A DNA stretch of 64,000 nt from Halobacillus_B sp963739045 (GTDB lineage: Bacteria; Bacillota; Bacilli; Bacillales; Halobacillaceae). The notes beneath the pieces are model-generated. The model was given only the letters and a program-made list of their open reading frames with translations, was not told the origin of the DNA and did no database searches. Each line of letters begins with the position of its first letter. Within the stretch, counting starts at the first letter, position 1. A program made the position numbers and the translations under genes. Of the stretch, positions 1 through 7,907 are shown piece by piece. The DNA is taken from the NCBI GenBank assembly GCA_963739045.1, contig CAVTYY010000004.1, positions 248,001-312,000 of the forward strand. Direction: 5' to 3'.

Positions 1-2
1 GC

Positions 3-59
3 GATATTACCAGCAGATTGGCCGCTCATGTGATGCTGAGGTTTATGTATCAGTCATAG
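3..59 (+). CDS. Possible 3' end of a gene cut by the window edge
   Basis: One forward frame is open from the left edge to a TAG at 57-59, and an intrinsic terminator follows 17 bases later. That is the arrangement expected for the last codons of a gene. Only about 18 residues are visible, no family can be recognised, and a second frame is also open further on, although it would run through the terminator. The call rests on position alone. Confidence 0.22.
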   Translation, partial: DITSRLAAHVMLRFMYQS

Positions 60-76
60 ATATTTATAAATTTTCT

Positions 77-112
77 GCCCTGCTTCCGGTTTACGGAGGC
101 AGGGCTATTTGC
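77..112 (+). terminator. Intrinsic terminator upstream of the amino acid transporter
   Basis: A 12-bp stem (77-88 with 94-105, one G-U pair) closes a short loop and is followed by a T-rich tract. It separates whatever ends at the left edge from the transporter operon. Confidence 0.7.
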
Positions 113-250
113 TTATAATAAACTTTCACGATTATACTTTAAAGTGCTAAATTAGAGCTAAATAGAGAAAATGTGACTAATTTCTCATATTTATTAGTAA
201 TCTAGCAATAATTGCTATTTTTTCAGGAAATAAAGCGAAATACACTAAAA

Positions 251-279
251 TTGAGAGAATTCAGAATATTTATTATAGT
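251..279 (+). promoter_or_regulatory. Sigma-A type promoter of the amino acid ABC operon
   Basis: TTGAGA at 251-256 and TATAGT at 274-279 are separated by exactly 17 bases. The start codon at 331 lies about 45 bases downstream of the expected transcription start. Confidence 0.6.
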
Positions 280-330
280 AGCAAACTTTGAGATAATAAA
301 AATGAGACAACAAAAAGGGGGAAATAGAGA

Positions 331-1155
331 ATGAAGAAAATGAAATTTGGATTTATTTTGTCTACTATTTTATTTGTTATCCTGCTCGCAGGCTGTGGAT
401 CCAGCGATGATTCTTCCAGTGGCGACAGCGGGGACAGCAGTGGTGATTCAGATTCAGGCAGCAAATATACGGTTGCCACTGATAATAACTTTGTGCCGTT
501 TGAATCTATGAATGAGGATTCCGGGGAGATGGAAGGATTTGATATGGATTTAATTCGTGCGATTGCAGACGAAGCTGGATTCGATATCGACATCCAATCC
601 ATGAAATTTGACGGTGTGGTCGCAGGAATGCAGTCTGATCGTTTTGACATTGGGATTGCTGGAATGACGATTACTGATAAACGTAAGGAAACGATTGACT
701 TTTCTGATCCCTATTATGATGCAGGTCTTATCATAGCTGTTCAAGATGGAAATAATGATATAAAATCGGAAGACGATTTAGCAGGTAAGAAAGTGGGAAC
801 CCGCTCAGGGACAACCAGTGAGGATTACTTAGATAAGAATCATCCAGACGCCGAAGTAGTTACTTTCCCTGGTATTGTAGAGGCCTATATGGATTTGCAG
901 TCCGGGCGTGTGGATGCCGTTATGTATGACGTACCTAACGTAAAATACTACGTAAATCACGATGCAAAAGGCAAATTGAAAACCGTGGGGGATGTGCTCC
1001 AGGGCGAACAATACGGGATTGCTTTTCCAAAAGGTTCTGAATTAACTCCCGATGTTAACGATGCTCTTCAAACCCTTATCGATAATGGAAAGTATGATGA
1101 TATCTATGAAAAATGGTTTGGTGAACGGAAATACGATACTAAGAAATCAGAGTAA
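331..1155 (+). CDS. Polar amino acid ABC transporter substrate-binding lipoprotein
   Basis: Extracytoplasmic receptor that captures a polar amino acid and delivers it to the membrane permease encoded next. The 274-residue product begins with a lipoprotein signal peptide ending in LLAGC, so Cys22 is the predicted lipidated residue. A Ser/Asp/Gly-rich linker (about 23-44) follows, then a family 3 solute-binding fold, with TVATDNNFVPFE at its start and the GFDMDL segment typical of GlnH/HisJ-like receptors. AAGGGGG at 314-320 is the ribosome binding site. The following permease and ATPase genes show a full importer. The specificity (glutamine, cystine, arginine or other) cannot be decided from sequence. 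Confidence 0.9.
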   Translation: MKKMKFGFILSTILFVILLAGCGSSDDSSSGDSGDSSGDSDSGSKYTVATDNNFVPFESMNEDSGEMEGFDMDLIRAIADEAGFDIDIQSMKFDGVVAGMQSDRFDIGIAGMTITDKRKETIDFSDPYYDAGLIIAVQDGNNDIKSEDDLAGKKVGTRSGTTSEDYLDKNHPDAEVVTFPGIVEAYMDLQSGRVDAVMYDVPNVKYYVNHDAKGKLKTVGDVLQGEQYGIAFPKGSELTPDVNDALQTLIDNGKYDDIYEKWFGERKYDTKKSE

Positions 1156-1172
1156 CAGATTCAACCTAATGC

Positions 1173-1206
1173 AAAGCGTAGCAAGGCAATCCCTTGTTGC
1201 GCTTTT
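1173..1206 (+). promoter_or_regulatory. Intercistronic hairpin between receptor and permease genes
   Basis: Positions 1173-1186 pair with 1192-1205 over 14 bp, including two G-U pairs, and the right arm ends in a short T tract. It sits between the receptor stop and the permease start. A partial terminator or a 3' mRNA-stabilising hairpin here would make the receptor more abundant than the permease, a common arrangement in ABC importers. Confidence 0.6.
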
Positions 1207-1257
1207 CCAATCAAACCATTCACAGATACCTACTACATGCACAAGGAGCGATAAGGG

Positions 1258-1917
1258 ATGATGGATGCAATAGCCAACTCTCACTATATCAGGGTCATGC
1301 CTTTTTTGTTAGAGGGTTTAAAATACACGTTATTAATTACGATTGTCGGATTAATCTTTGGATTTATTCTAGGAGCTATCTTTGGACTTGCGCGCTTATC
1401 CAATAATAAACTTATTTATGGACTGGCGACGGTCTATGTGGAAGTTGTAAGAGGGACTCCTATTCTTGCCCAGATTCTATTTATCTACTTCGGTCTCTCA
1501 GATTTATTAGAGCTGAACATAGATAAGATTACGGCGTCTATTATTGCAATTGCCATCAACGCCGGAGCTTATATTGCAGAGATAGTTCGTGGCGCCGTGT
1601 ACTCTATTGATAAAGGCCAGAATGAAGCCGGCCGCTCGATCGGCTTAACGAAAGCACAGACGATGCGGTATATTATTTGGCCGCAAGCCTTCAGGCGGAT
1701 GATTCCGCCACTCGGCAACCAATTTGTTATCAGTCTTAAAGATACCACTCTTTTCTCTGTAATAGCTGTAGGAGAAATGCTTTATATGGGTCAGCAGTAT
1801 TATGGGAAAACTTTTGCTGCATTTCAGGCATTAACCATGGTATGTATTATGTACCTCATCATTACCATTCCAACTTCTGTTTATTTGAGAAGAGTTGAAA
1901 GGAGACTGGATGTATAA
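1258..1917 (+). CDS. Amino acid ABC transporter permease
   Basis: Integral membrane subunit of the importer, 219 residues, with about five hydrophobic helices. It carries the His/Glu/Gln permease signature (VEVVRGTPILAQ near the N-terminus and the EAGRSIGLTKAQTMRYIIWP coupling segment that contacts the ATPase). AAGGAG at 1241-1246 serves ATG 1258; ATG 1261 is an equally possible start. The stop codon overlaps the ATPase start by one base, pointing to translational coupling. A single permease gene suggests a homodimeric membrane channel. Confidence 0.92.
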   Translation: MMDAIANSHYIRVMPFLLEGLKYTLLITIVGLIFGFILGAIFGLARLSNNKLIYGLATVYVEVVRGTPILAQILFIYFGLSDLLELNIDKITASIIAIAINAGAYIAEIVRGAVYSIDKGQNEAGRSIGLTKAQTMRYIIWPQAFRRMIPPLGNQFVISLKDTTLFSVIAVGEMLYMGQQYYGKTFAAFQALTMVCIMYLIITIPTSVYLRRVERRLDV

Positions 1918-2642
1918 TGATGATTAGAGTAAATGATTTGCATAAATCTTTCGGTTCGAATGAAGTATTAAAAGGAATCGATTTAGAAGTTAAAGAACAA
2001 GAAGTGGTGTGTGTGATTGGACCCTCGGGCTCTGGTAAAAGCACCTTGCTTCGCTGTTTAAATCTTCTAGAAGAAGTTACGGGTGGAGACGTTTATATCG
2101 AAGGAGATAATTTAACAGATCCTAAAGTTAATATTAATGAAGTCCGGTCCAGAGTGGGGATGGTTTTTCAGCACTTTAACCTATTTCCTCACATGACCGT
2201 GCTTGAAAACATAACACTTGGTCCTAAAAAGATTAAAAAGATCAGTAAAAGTGAAGCGGAAAAAGCAGCTTTACCTTTGCTGGAAAAAGTAGGGCTGAGC
2301 GATAAAGCACATGTATATCCTGAAAGTCTCTCGGGCGGTCAGAAACAAAGGGTAGCTATCGCACGGTCTCTGGCCATGAACCCGAAGATTATGCTGTTTG
2401 ATGAGCCTACCTCAGCCCTCGACCCTGAACTAGTAGGGGATGTGCTGAAGGTAATGAAGGATCTGGCCAAAGAAGGCATGACGATGGTTGTCGTTACTCA
2501 CGAGATGGGATTTGCTCGTGAAGTCGGCCATCGAGTAATCTTTATGGATGAAGGGATTGTCATGGAAGAAGATGTCCCTGATAATATCTTTTCCAATCCT
2601 CAGAATCCAAGAACTCAGGAATTTTTAAGTAAAGTTTTATAA
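1917..2642 (+). CDS. Amino acid ABC transporter ATP-binding protein
   Basis: Cytoplasmic ATPase that powers the importer, 241 residues, the normal length for GlnQ-type subunits. Walker A is GPSGSGKST (35-43), the signature LSGGQ lies at 138-142, Walker B includes FDEPTSALD with Asp162-Glu163, and a THE H-loop follows. All catalytic elements are intact. The gene starts inside the permease stop (TAATG arrangement) and is followed by a strong terminator, so it closes the three-gene operon. Confidence 0.94.
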   Translation: MMIRVNDLHKSFGSNEVLKGIDLEVKEQEVVCVIGPSGSGKSTLLRCLNLLEEVTGGDVYIEGDNLTDPKVNINEVRSRVGMVFQHFNLFPHMTVLENITLGPKKIKKISKSEAEKAALPLLEKVGLSDKAHVYPESLSGGQKQRVAIARSLAMNPKIMLFDEPTSALDPELVGDVLKVMKDLAKEGMTMVVVTHEMGFAREVGHRVIFMDEGIVMEEDVPDNIFSNPQNPRTQEFLSKVL

Positions 2643-2650
2643 CCTATGGC

Positions 2651-2683
2651 ACCTCCTGCTTATCTATAGCAGGAGGTTCTTTA
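2651..2683 (+). terminator. Terminator of the amino acid ABC operon
   Basis: A perfect 10-bp stem (ACCTCCTGCT at 2651-2660 with its complement at 2668-2677), a 7-base loop and a T-rich tail, nine bases after the ATPase stop. Confidence 0.85.
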
Positions 2684-2795
2684 GCTGGAAATAAATTAAT
2701 GTATAGTTATTCCACTAAAGCTCCCAATTCTTGAAGACTCAGTTTCGAGACAGTTTGAAGATTTAAACGATTTCCGAAACGGTTAACAGTGAGTC

Positions 2796-2911
2796 GAGGT
2801 CGGGGAAATGACTCGCTTTCCATGGGCGGCCGCTGAGCTTCCTCGGGCAAAGCCCTGTGGGATCTCACCTGTCCTATCCTCCCATAGGAGTCTCCCCATT
2901 TCCCCGACCTC
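2796..2911 (-). repeat. Palindromic repeat element, copy 1
   Basis: The 116-bp element is bounded by a perfect 15-bp inverted repeat, GAGGTCGGGGAAATG at 2796-2810 and its complement at 2897-2911. Inside is a GGGC-AAA-GCCC hairpin (2845-2855). Read on the minus strand it shares the blocks GACTCCT, ACAGGTGAGA, GCTCAGCG and GGAAAGCGA, in the same order, with the element at 3274-3376. It is GC-richer than its surroundings. Confidence 0.8.
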
Positions 2912-3273
2912 TTTATGATTATTGGGAGAACGGAAATATAAAAATGGGTATAAAAAGTACCTGCTAAACAAGGACTAGATAATTCTAAATCGCCTAATAT
3001 AGTAAGTCTAGCTCTCCCCATTGTTTCATAAGTGAAAGCGATTCTGTAAAATATTTTCCTTCATAGCAAGGTTTTTTCATCCATCTATGGATAGGAGGAA
3101 AAACGGTGCTCATTTCCCACACAACCATATCTGGATGAACGGATACATGTATTTTCTTTACCAACCTCTTGCTGGGTTAAAGCAGTACTTTCACACCATG
3201 AAATGTTTTATTTCCACCTCTATAATGGAGGGTTATGTGTAGTTTCGAGAACAGTAATACAGCAAAGTCCGGA

Positions 3274-3376
3274 GGGGGACGAGAAGACTCCTGCGGGAGA
3301 AGCATGACAGGTGAGACCCCGGAAGACGAAGTCTGAGGAGGCTCAGCGCATGCCCGCGGAAAGCGAATCGTCCCCC
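3274..3376 (+). repeat. Palindromic repeat element, copy 2
   Basis: This is a 103-bp relative of the element at 2796-2911, in the opposite orientation. Its ends are GGGGGACGA (3274-3282) and the complement (3368-3376), with an AGAC-GAA-GTCT hairpin at 3324-3334. Stem sequences differ from copy 1 but pairing is kept, while unpaired blocks such as ACAGGTGAGA and GGAAAGCGA are conserved. Confidence 0.8.
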
Positions 3377-3600
3377 GCAGGGCTTTAACCACGCAATAAA
3401 GTCTCGAAATCGAGTCTTAAACAATCCTGCACTTTGCTTAAAGACTTGATATCAAGATAATTACCGTAATTTTCGTGACATGTCCCTATCAAAAATATCC
3501 ATAAGAGCTAAAGTAAAGAGGATAGATTAAAATTTTTTACATAAGGGAACAATACAGACAATTCCTTTAAATGGAAATTGAATGAGAGGAGAGGGTAGCG

Positions 3601-3702
3601 CTGGAAGAACCTAACTTTGCGAAAGGCTGTTTGTGGGGGACGCTCCTGTCTATCCCGCTCTGGATTTTAGCTATACTAGCCTTCTTTAAAATTATCAAGT
3701 AA
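3601..3702 (+). CDS. Small hydrophobic peptide, probable CTG start
   Basis: A 33-residue frame begins with CTG at 3601, preceded by the purine-rich site AGAGGAGAGGG (3585-3595). It starts EEPNFAKG, followed by a tryptophan- and leucine-rich stretch long enough to cross the membrane once, and ends in a Lys-containing tail (FFKIIK). An in-frame stop at 3583-3585 rules out an earlier start, and no ATG, GTG or TTG lies near the binding site. A strong terminator begins five bases after the stop, which supports a real transcription unit. Function is unknown; the start codon is the weak point. Confidence 0.5.
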   Translation: MEEPNFAKGCLWGTLLSIPLWILAILAFFKIIK

Positions 3703-3706
3703 CCGC

Positions 3707-3740
3707 CGTGAAGTGATCATTGCATCACTTCACGTTTTTT
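3707..3740 (+). terminator. Strong terminator after the small peptide gene
   Basis: An 11-bp perfect stem (CGTGAAGTGAT at 3707-3717 with 3724-3734), 6-base loop and six T residues. Confidence 0.88.
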
Positions 3741-3871
3741 ATTCTCGGCAGGAGCTTCTGTGAATACTTACAAATAAAGCATGATAAAATGAAAAAAAGT
3801 GCCACTGCCCATATCTTTTTCATACATGAATTCGTTAGTTATTATGAGAGGGTGGAAAGGAGTCGAGCAGA

Positions 3872-4522
3872 ATGAATCATTCACGAACCCAAAAGGAGAG
3901 CAAAGGTACGAAGCTTCCAGATGATTGGTATGAGCAATTGAAACATTACGGCCGGTTTCTAGCCAAAAACGATTGGGATGGAGAGGATTTAGTACAGGAG
4001 GCTGCCGCGAAAGCTTATCAGCATTACCCTGCGCACGATATTACAATGGCTCTTCTCAGGAAGATGACTTATCATTTGTGGATAGACACCATCCGAAAGC
4101 GCAGGAAGGAAGAGCTGCGGGAGTCTCCGCTGCCTCTATTTTCTAACGAGACGCAGTTCAGCTGTGACGACTGGATGGAGTCTATAGAAGAGCTGCTTAG
4201 TAAGCTGACCCCAAAGCAGGCTGTTATCTTTTTTCTAAAAGAAACGTTTCAATATCAGGCAAAAGAAATAGCCGAAGCTTTAGACAGTTCTGAAGAAGCG
4301 GTGAAAGCTGGATTGATGAGAGCAAGAAATCGTCTGAGAAAACAACAGGACGAAGGAATAAAGCTCATCGATCAGGATATAAATGAAGAAGTGTATTCGC
4401 TGTTCTATGAGGCATTAAAACTTAATGATCCAACCCGCCTCCTTCAAGCTTTGCCTGCCTTTGAAGTGTTTGCTGCTAAGACACTTTCCAACACCCCAAC
4501 CCTCTCCCTCGTGGCTGCTTAA
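3872..4522 (+). CDS. Sigma-70 family (ECF-like) RNA polymerase sigma factor
   Basis: Predicted alternative sigma factor of 216 residues. Region 2 occupies roughly 25-95, with DGEDLVQEAAAKAYQHYP matching the core-binding helix and WIDTIRKRRKEE the promoter-melting end. Region 4 (about 115-170) reads LTPKQAVIFFLKE then AEALDSSEEAVKAGLMRAR, a helix-turn-helix. About 45 further residues form a C-terminal extension with no recognised domain. No anti-sigma gene is adjacent; instead clpP starts 24 bases downstream, so the two are probably cotranscribed. Its targets cannot be inferred, but regulated proteolysis is an obvious possibility. Confidence 0.78.
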   Translation: MNHSRTQKESKGTKLPDDWYEQLKHYGRFLAKNDWDGEDLVQEAAAKAYQHYPAHDITMALLRKMTYHLWIDTIRKRRKEELRESPLPLFSNETQFSCDDWMESIEELLSKLTPKQAVIFFLKETFQYQAKEIAEALDSSEEAVKAGLMRARNRLRKQQDEGIKLIDQDINEEVYSLFYEALKLNDPTRLLQALPAFEVFAAKTLSNTPTLSLVAA

Positions 4523-4546
4523 GCCATAGGAGAAGGAGGACTCTAG

Positions 4547-5119
4547 ATGATTGCAATTCCCTATGTTATTGAACAATCGACAAACGGAGAACGTTCCTAT
4601 GATATTTATTCCAGGCTTCTTAAAGACAGGATTGTAATTCTAGGTGATGAAATTAATGATCAAACTGCAAATATTATTGTCGCGCAGCTGCTCTTCTTAT
4701 CAGCGAATGATCCTGAAAAAGATATCTCTCTTTATATAAACAGCCCAGGAGGTTCTACTTCGGCAGGATTTGCTATCTTTGACACGATGCAGCACATTAA
4801 ACCAGATGTAAGGACTATTTGTACGGGAATGGCTGCATCATTTGGAGCGGTTCTATTGCTTGCCGGTGCCAAAGGAAAACGTTATGCACTGCCGAACAGT
4901 GAAGTGATGATCCATCAGCCTTTAGGTGGAGTGAAAGGACAGGCGACAGATATTGAGATTTCTGCGAAAAGGATTCTGAAGCTTAAAGAACATCTAACAA
5001 AGATAATCGCTGATAGATCCGGGCAATCTTTGGAAAAGGTTCGCGTGGATTTGGAACGGGATTACTTTATGAGTGCTGAAGAAGCAAAAGAGTATGGACT
5101 GATCGACAAAATTATCTAG
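4547..5119 (+). CDS. clpP: ClpP-type serine protease subunit (probable second paralogue)
   Basis: Proteolytic barrel subunit that would work with a Clp AAA+ unfoldase. The 190 residues match ClpP length. The triad is complete: Ser98 in TGMAASFGAV, His123 in MIHQPLGG and Asp172 in LERDYFM; the GGS turn at 68-70 and the D-x-ERD motif are also present. Phe follows the nucleophile where housekeeping ClpP has Met (AASMG). Placement directly behind a sigma factor gene, away from any housekeeping context, suggests an accessory isoform, though whether a main clpP exists elsewhere is not visible here. Confidence 0.9.
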   Translation: MIAIPYVIEQSTNGERSYDIYSRLLKDRIVILGDEINDQTANIIVAQLLFLSANDPEKDISLYINSPGGSTSAGFAIFDTMQHIKPDVRTICTGMAASFGAVLLLAGAKGKRYALPNSEVMIHQPLGGVKGQATDIEISAKRILKLKEHLTKIIADRSGQSLEKVRVDLERDYFMSAEEAKEYGLIDKII

Positions 5120-5130
5120 GTATACGAAAT

Positions 5131-5165
5131 CCCGCGGACTCTCTTGAGAGAATCTGCGGGCTTTA
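5131..5165. terminator. Bidirectional terminator between clpP and the potassium transporter gene
   Basis: The palindrome CCCGC...GCGGG with an inner CTCTC/GAGAG stem lies between two converging genes and can serve both directions. Confidence 0.65.
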
Positions 5166-5168
5166 TGA

Positions 5169-6536
5169 TTATCCAATAATAACGGCTTCTTTAGGGTAAC
5201 GGTAATTGTCTTTTGTTACTTTCCCTCGAATGATGAATAAGAAGGAGAAGATCCCAATCCTTCCGATAAACATTAATGCGATAATGATAAGCTTGCCTGC
5301 CGTGTGGAGATCAGGTGTGATTCCCATGGACAATCCTGTTGTTCCGAATGCGGAGCAAGCCTCAAATGCGACTTGAATCAATGTAAATTGAGGTTCTAGC
5401 ACGTTTAAGAAGATGATCGATATCCCGCATATGATAATGGCCGTATTAATGACGATAAAGGAGCGGAAGATGTCTTCTGAGTCGATCTCCCGCTTGAAGA
5501 TTCGTACCCTGCTTTTACCGCGGGCATACGCCACAATGCTGATAATCATAATGGCAAAAGTAGTCGTACGGATCCCGCCACCTACACTGCTTGGGGATGC
5601 TCCGATAAACATGAGGACAGAGATAACTAATAAAGTAGGAATAGAGAATTCACTAACATCCATAGTTGCCAGTCCGCCATTTCTCGTAGTGACGGATTGA
5701 AATAATGAGTAAAAAAGGGATTCGTGCCATGATTTATCTGCAAAGAAATGCGTTCGGTCAAAAAAGTAAATGGCAATGGCTCCGACGAGTACCAGTGCGC
5801 CAAAAGTAGTTGACGTAAGTTTGGTAAATAAGGAAAAGTTAAAGAAATCACCAGGCTTTTTCGTTAAGTAATCCTTCACTTCGATCAGAACTGGAAATCC
5901 AATTGCACCCAGTGTAAGAAGCAGCATATTAACAAATTGAACAAAATAATCATGCTCAAACATTACTAAGGAAGAACCGGTAATATCAAATCCTGCGTTC
6001 GTAGTCGCACTTACGGAAGCAAACATCCCTTGAACGAATGCCTCGCCAATAGTAGGGAAATATTCCGTAAAGTAAATGCCGAGAACTATAGCCCCCACTA
6101 CTTCAATCGCAATGACAATAATAAGAATTTGTCTGATTAATCGCACCAGCCCCGAGAAAGTTGTCCGGTTCTGATCCGTTTTAATTAATTGCCTTCGCTT
6201 TAACCCAATTTTCTTCCCCATCAGCATCCAAATAAAGGTGCCGAGCGTCATGATTCCAATTCCGCCGAACTGAAGAATGAACATAATAACAAAGTAACCC
6301 CCTGTATTGAAGGTACTTTCAGTGGGTACGACAGTTAAGCCTGTAACACTTACGGCGCTTACCGCCGTAAAGAGACAATCAATGAAGCTGATCGTCGCTC
6401 CATCCGTATGGAGAAATGGCAGGCTGACAAGCAGGGTGGAAATCATTACAGCAGATATGTAAAAAAGTACGATAATTTGAAATGGTGAAAGCCGATCAAA
6501 CAAATGGCTTAAATTTAATAAGTACGATCGTTTCAT
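5169..6536 (-). CDS. TrkH/KtrB family potassium uptake channel subunit
   Basis: Membrane-embedded K+ (Na+-coupled) translocation subunit, 455 residues, organised as four M1-P-M2 repeats. The four pore loops are visible in order: SAVSVTGLT, SATTNAGFD, SVTTRNGGLA and SAFGTTGLS, each carrying the central glycine of the selectivity filter. GASPSSVGGGIRTTTFA is the intramembrane gate segment typical of KtrB/KtrD. A regulatory RCK partner (KtrA/KtrC) is not next to it, so this may be a KtrD-like subunit paired with a distant partner. Potassium accumulation fits a salt-adapted organism. It is transcribed alone, converging on clpP. Confidence 0.92.
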   Translation of the reverse strand: MKRSYLLNLSHLFDRLSPFQIIVLFYISAVMISTLLVSLPFLHTDGATISFIDCLFTAVSAVSVTGLTVVPTESTFNTGGYFVIMFILQFGGIGIMTLGTFIWMLMGKKIGLKRRQLIKTDQNRTTFSGLVRLIRQILIIVIAIEVVGAIVLGIYFTEYFPTIGEAFVQGMFASVSATTNAGFDITGSSLVMFEHDYFVQFVNMLLLTLGAIGFPVLIEVKDYLTKKPGDFFNFSLFTKLTSTTFGALVLVGAIAIYFFDRTHFFADKSWHESLFYSLFQSVTTRNGGLATMDVSEFSIPTLLVISVLMFIGASPSSVGGGIRTTTFAIMIISIVAYARGKSRVRIFKREIDSEDIFRSFIVINTAIIICGISIIFLNVLEPQFTLIQVAFEACSAFGTTGLSMGITPDLHTAGKLIIIALMFIGRIGIFSFLFIIRGKVTKDNYRYPKEAVIIG

Positions 6537-6759
6537 ACTTTGTGCCCCTTATCCTTGCTTGTGACTTGACTGAGTCTATATGATATCAAACATTGCAGTC
6601 ATCATGGATTTTATAGCTAATTTCTATGGTTGGCAAGAGGGTATAGAGATTTTAAATAAGAAAGGATGTAACAAACTGCCCTCAGCTGTTGAAATTTAAT
6701 GGCTCTTTTCTCTATTATTAAGTATAACCTATTGTAGGAAAAGAGGCAGTTACGATTGT

Positions 6760-7641
6760 ATGGATATTCATCATTTGCAGTATTTTATAGAAGTTTCACG
6801 CTTTAACAGCTTTACCCGGGCAGCAGATCATTTATTTGTTACCCAGCCGACGATCAGTAAAATGATTAAGAATTTAGAAACGGAGCTTGGGGTTGAACTA
6901 TTTGACCGCTCCCATAAGAAATTAGTCCTTACCGATGCAGGGAGAGTCATCTTAGAGCAGGCACAAATTATCGATAAAGCGTTTAACAATCTTCAGACCG
7001 AGCTTGATGATCTGCTCGGACTGCAGAAGGGACACATCCGTATTGGGCTTCCGCCTATTATGGATGCAGCAGAGTTTATTCAAATTCTTGGAGATTTCCA
7101 CAGCGAGTATCCTAATATTACGTTTCAGCTCGTAGAAGACGGTGCCAAAAAGATTGAAGAGAATATTAATCAGGAAGAACTGGACGTGGGGATTACTGTA
7201 TTGCCCACTCAGGAGGAATTTCACTTTTTCTCGTTCATGAAAGAAGAACTGAAGGTGGTGCTTCCTCCTAACCACCGATTTGCGAATCGCAAACAAGTGA
7301 AACTGGAAGAACTCCATGAGGAACAGTTCATCTTGTTTAATAAAGATTTTGTCTTAAACGATCGGATTACGTCTGCCTGTAAAGAAGCAGGCTTCGTTCC
7401 TAGAGTGGTATCAGAAAGTTCTCAATGGGATTTTATTGGGAAAATGATTACCGCCAATTTAGGAATCTCCATCTTGCCTTACAGTGTTTCACAGTTATTA
7501 AAAGAAGAAGTGCGAACGGTGAAAGTCGTAAAGCCTACAATTGAATGGGATTTGGCGATTATTTGGCGGAAAGATCAATACCTATCTTACGCTACAAAGG
7601 AATGGTTGAAGTTTACCCAGGATTTACTCACTAGAAAATAA
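6760..7641 (+). CDS. LysR family transcriptional regulator
   Basis: DNA-binding regulator of 293 residues. The N-terminal winged HTH (about 1-60) begins MDIHHLQYFIEVSRFNSFTR and contains FVTQPTISKMIKNLE, the recognition helix. The effector domain (about 90-290) has the two-lobed periplasmic-binding fold with LDVGITVLP and GISILPYSV. The sequence recalls CidR-like regulators, but no cidAB genes lie nearby. Its flanking genes are a divergent K+ transporter and an unrelated small membrane protein, so the target and ligand are unknown. Confidence 0.88.
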   Translation: MDIHHLQYFIEVSRFNSFTRAADHLFVTQPTISKMIKNLETELGVELFDRSHKKLVLTDAGRVILEQAQIIDKAFNNLQTELDDLLGLQKGHIRIGLPPIMDAAEFIQILGDFHSEYPNITFQLVEDGAKKIEENINQEELDVGITVLPTQEEFHFFSFMKEELKVVLPPNHRFANRKQVKLEELHEEQFILFNKDFVLNDRITSACKEAGFVPRVVSESSQWDFIGKMITANLGISILPYSVSQLLKEEVRTVKVVKPTIEWDLAIIWRKDQYLSYATKEWLKFTQDLLTRK

Positions 7642-7907
7642 TAAAAGAGCAGCTCAAGTAACAAAAAAACGTATAATCCTCCTTTTTATATACTAGGAAG
7701 CAGGTGCGCTTGTAGATGTAAGGAACGCAGTGCATAATGAGGTTTAAGGAGAATTACAGAGTAAGCGAATAAAGGAGAAGAGGAGAAAGAGTAGATGTAT
7801 GATTAATCTGCTTTTTTTTTGGCTAATTTTACCGATTGACTTGAAAATGAGACGAATGGCATATAACGTATTACTCACAGCTTAAATACTTGAGGAGCGG
7901 ATTTTAC

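Larger units (their letters stand above)
2684..3600. other. Long gene-poor region holding two palindromic repeats
   Basis: About 900 bases carry no convincing gene. The open frames here lack ribosome binding sites and run through the palindromic repeats at 2796-2911 and 3274-3376. Outside the repeats I see no recognisable structure. Confidence 0.6.

Noticed and set aside
2707..3021. Minus-strand open frame of 104 codons across the first palindromic repeat
   Set aside because: It runs straight through the inverted repeat, has no ribosome binding site and shows no protein-like pattern; such frames are a known artefact of GC-rich repeats.
3177..3424. Two overlapping minus-strand frames across the second repeat
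   Set aside because: Same reason: repeat-derived, no start signal, no recognisable sequence.
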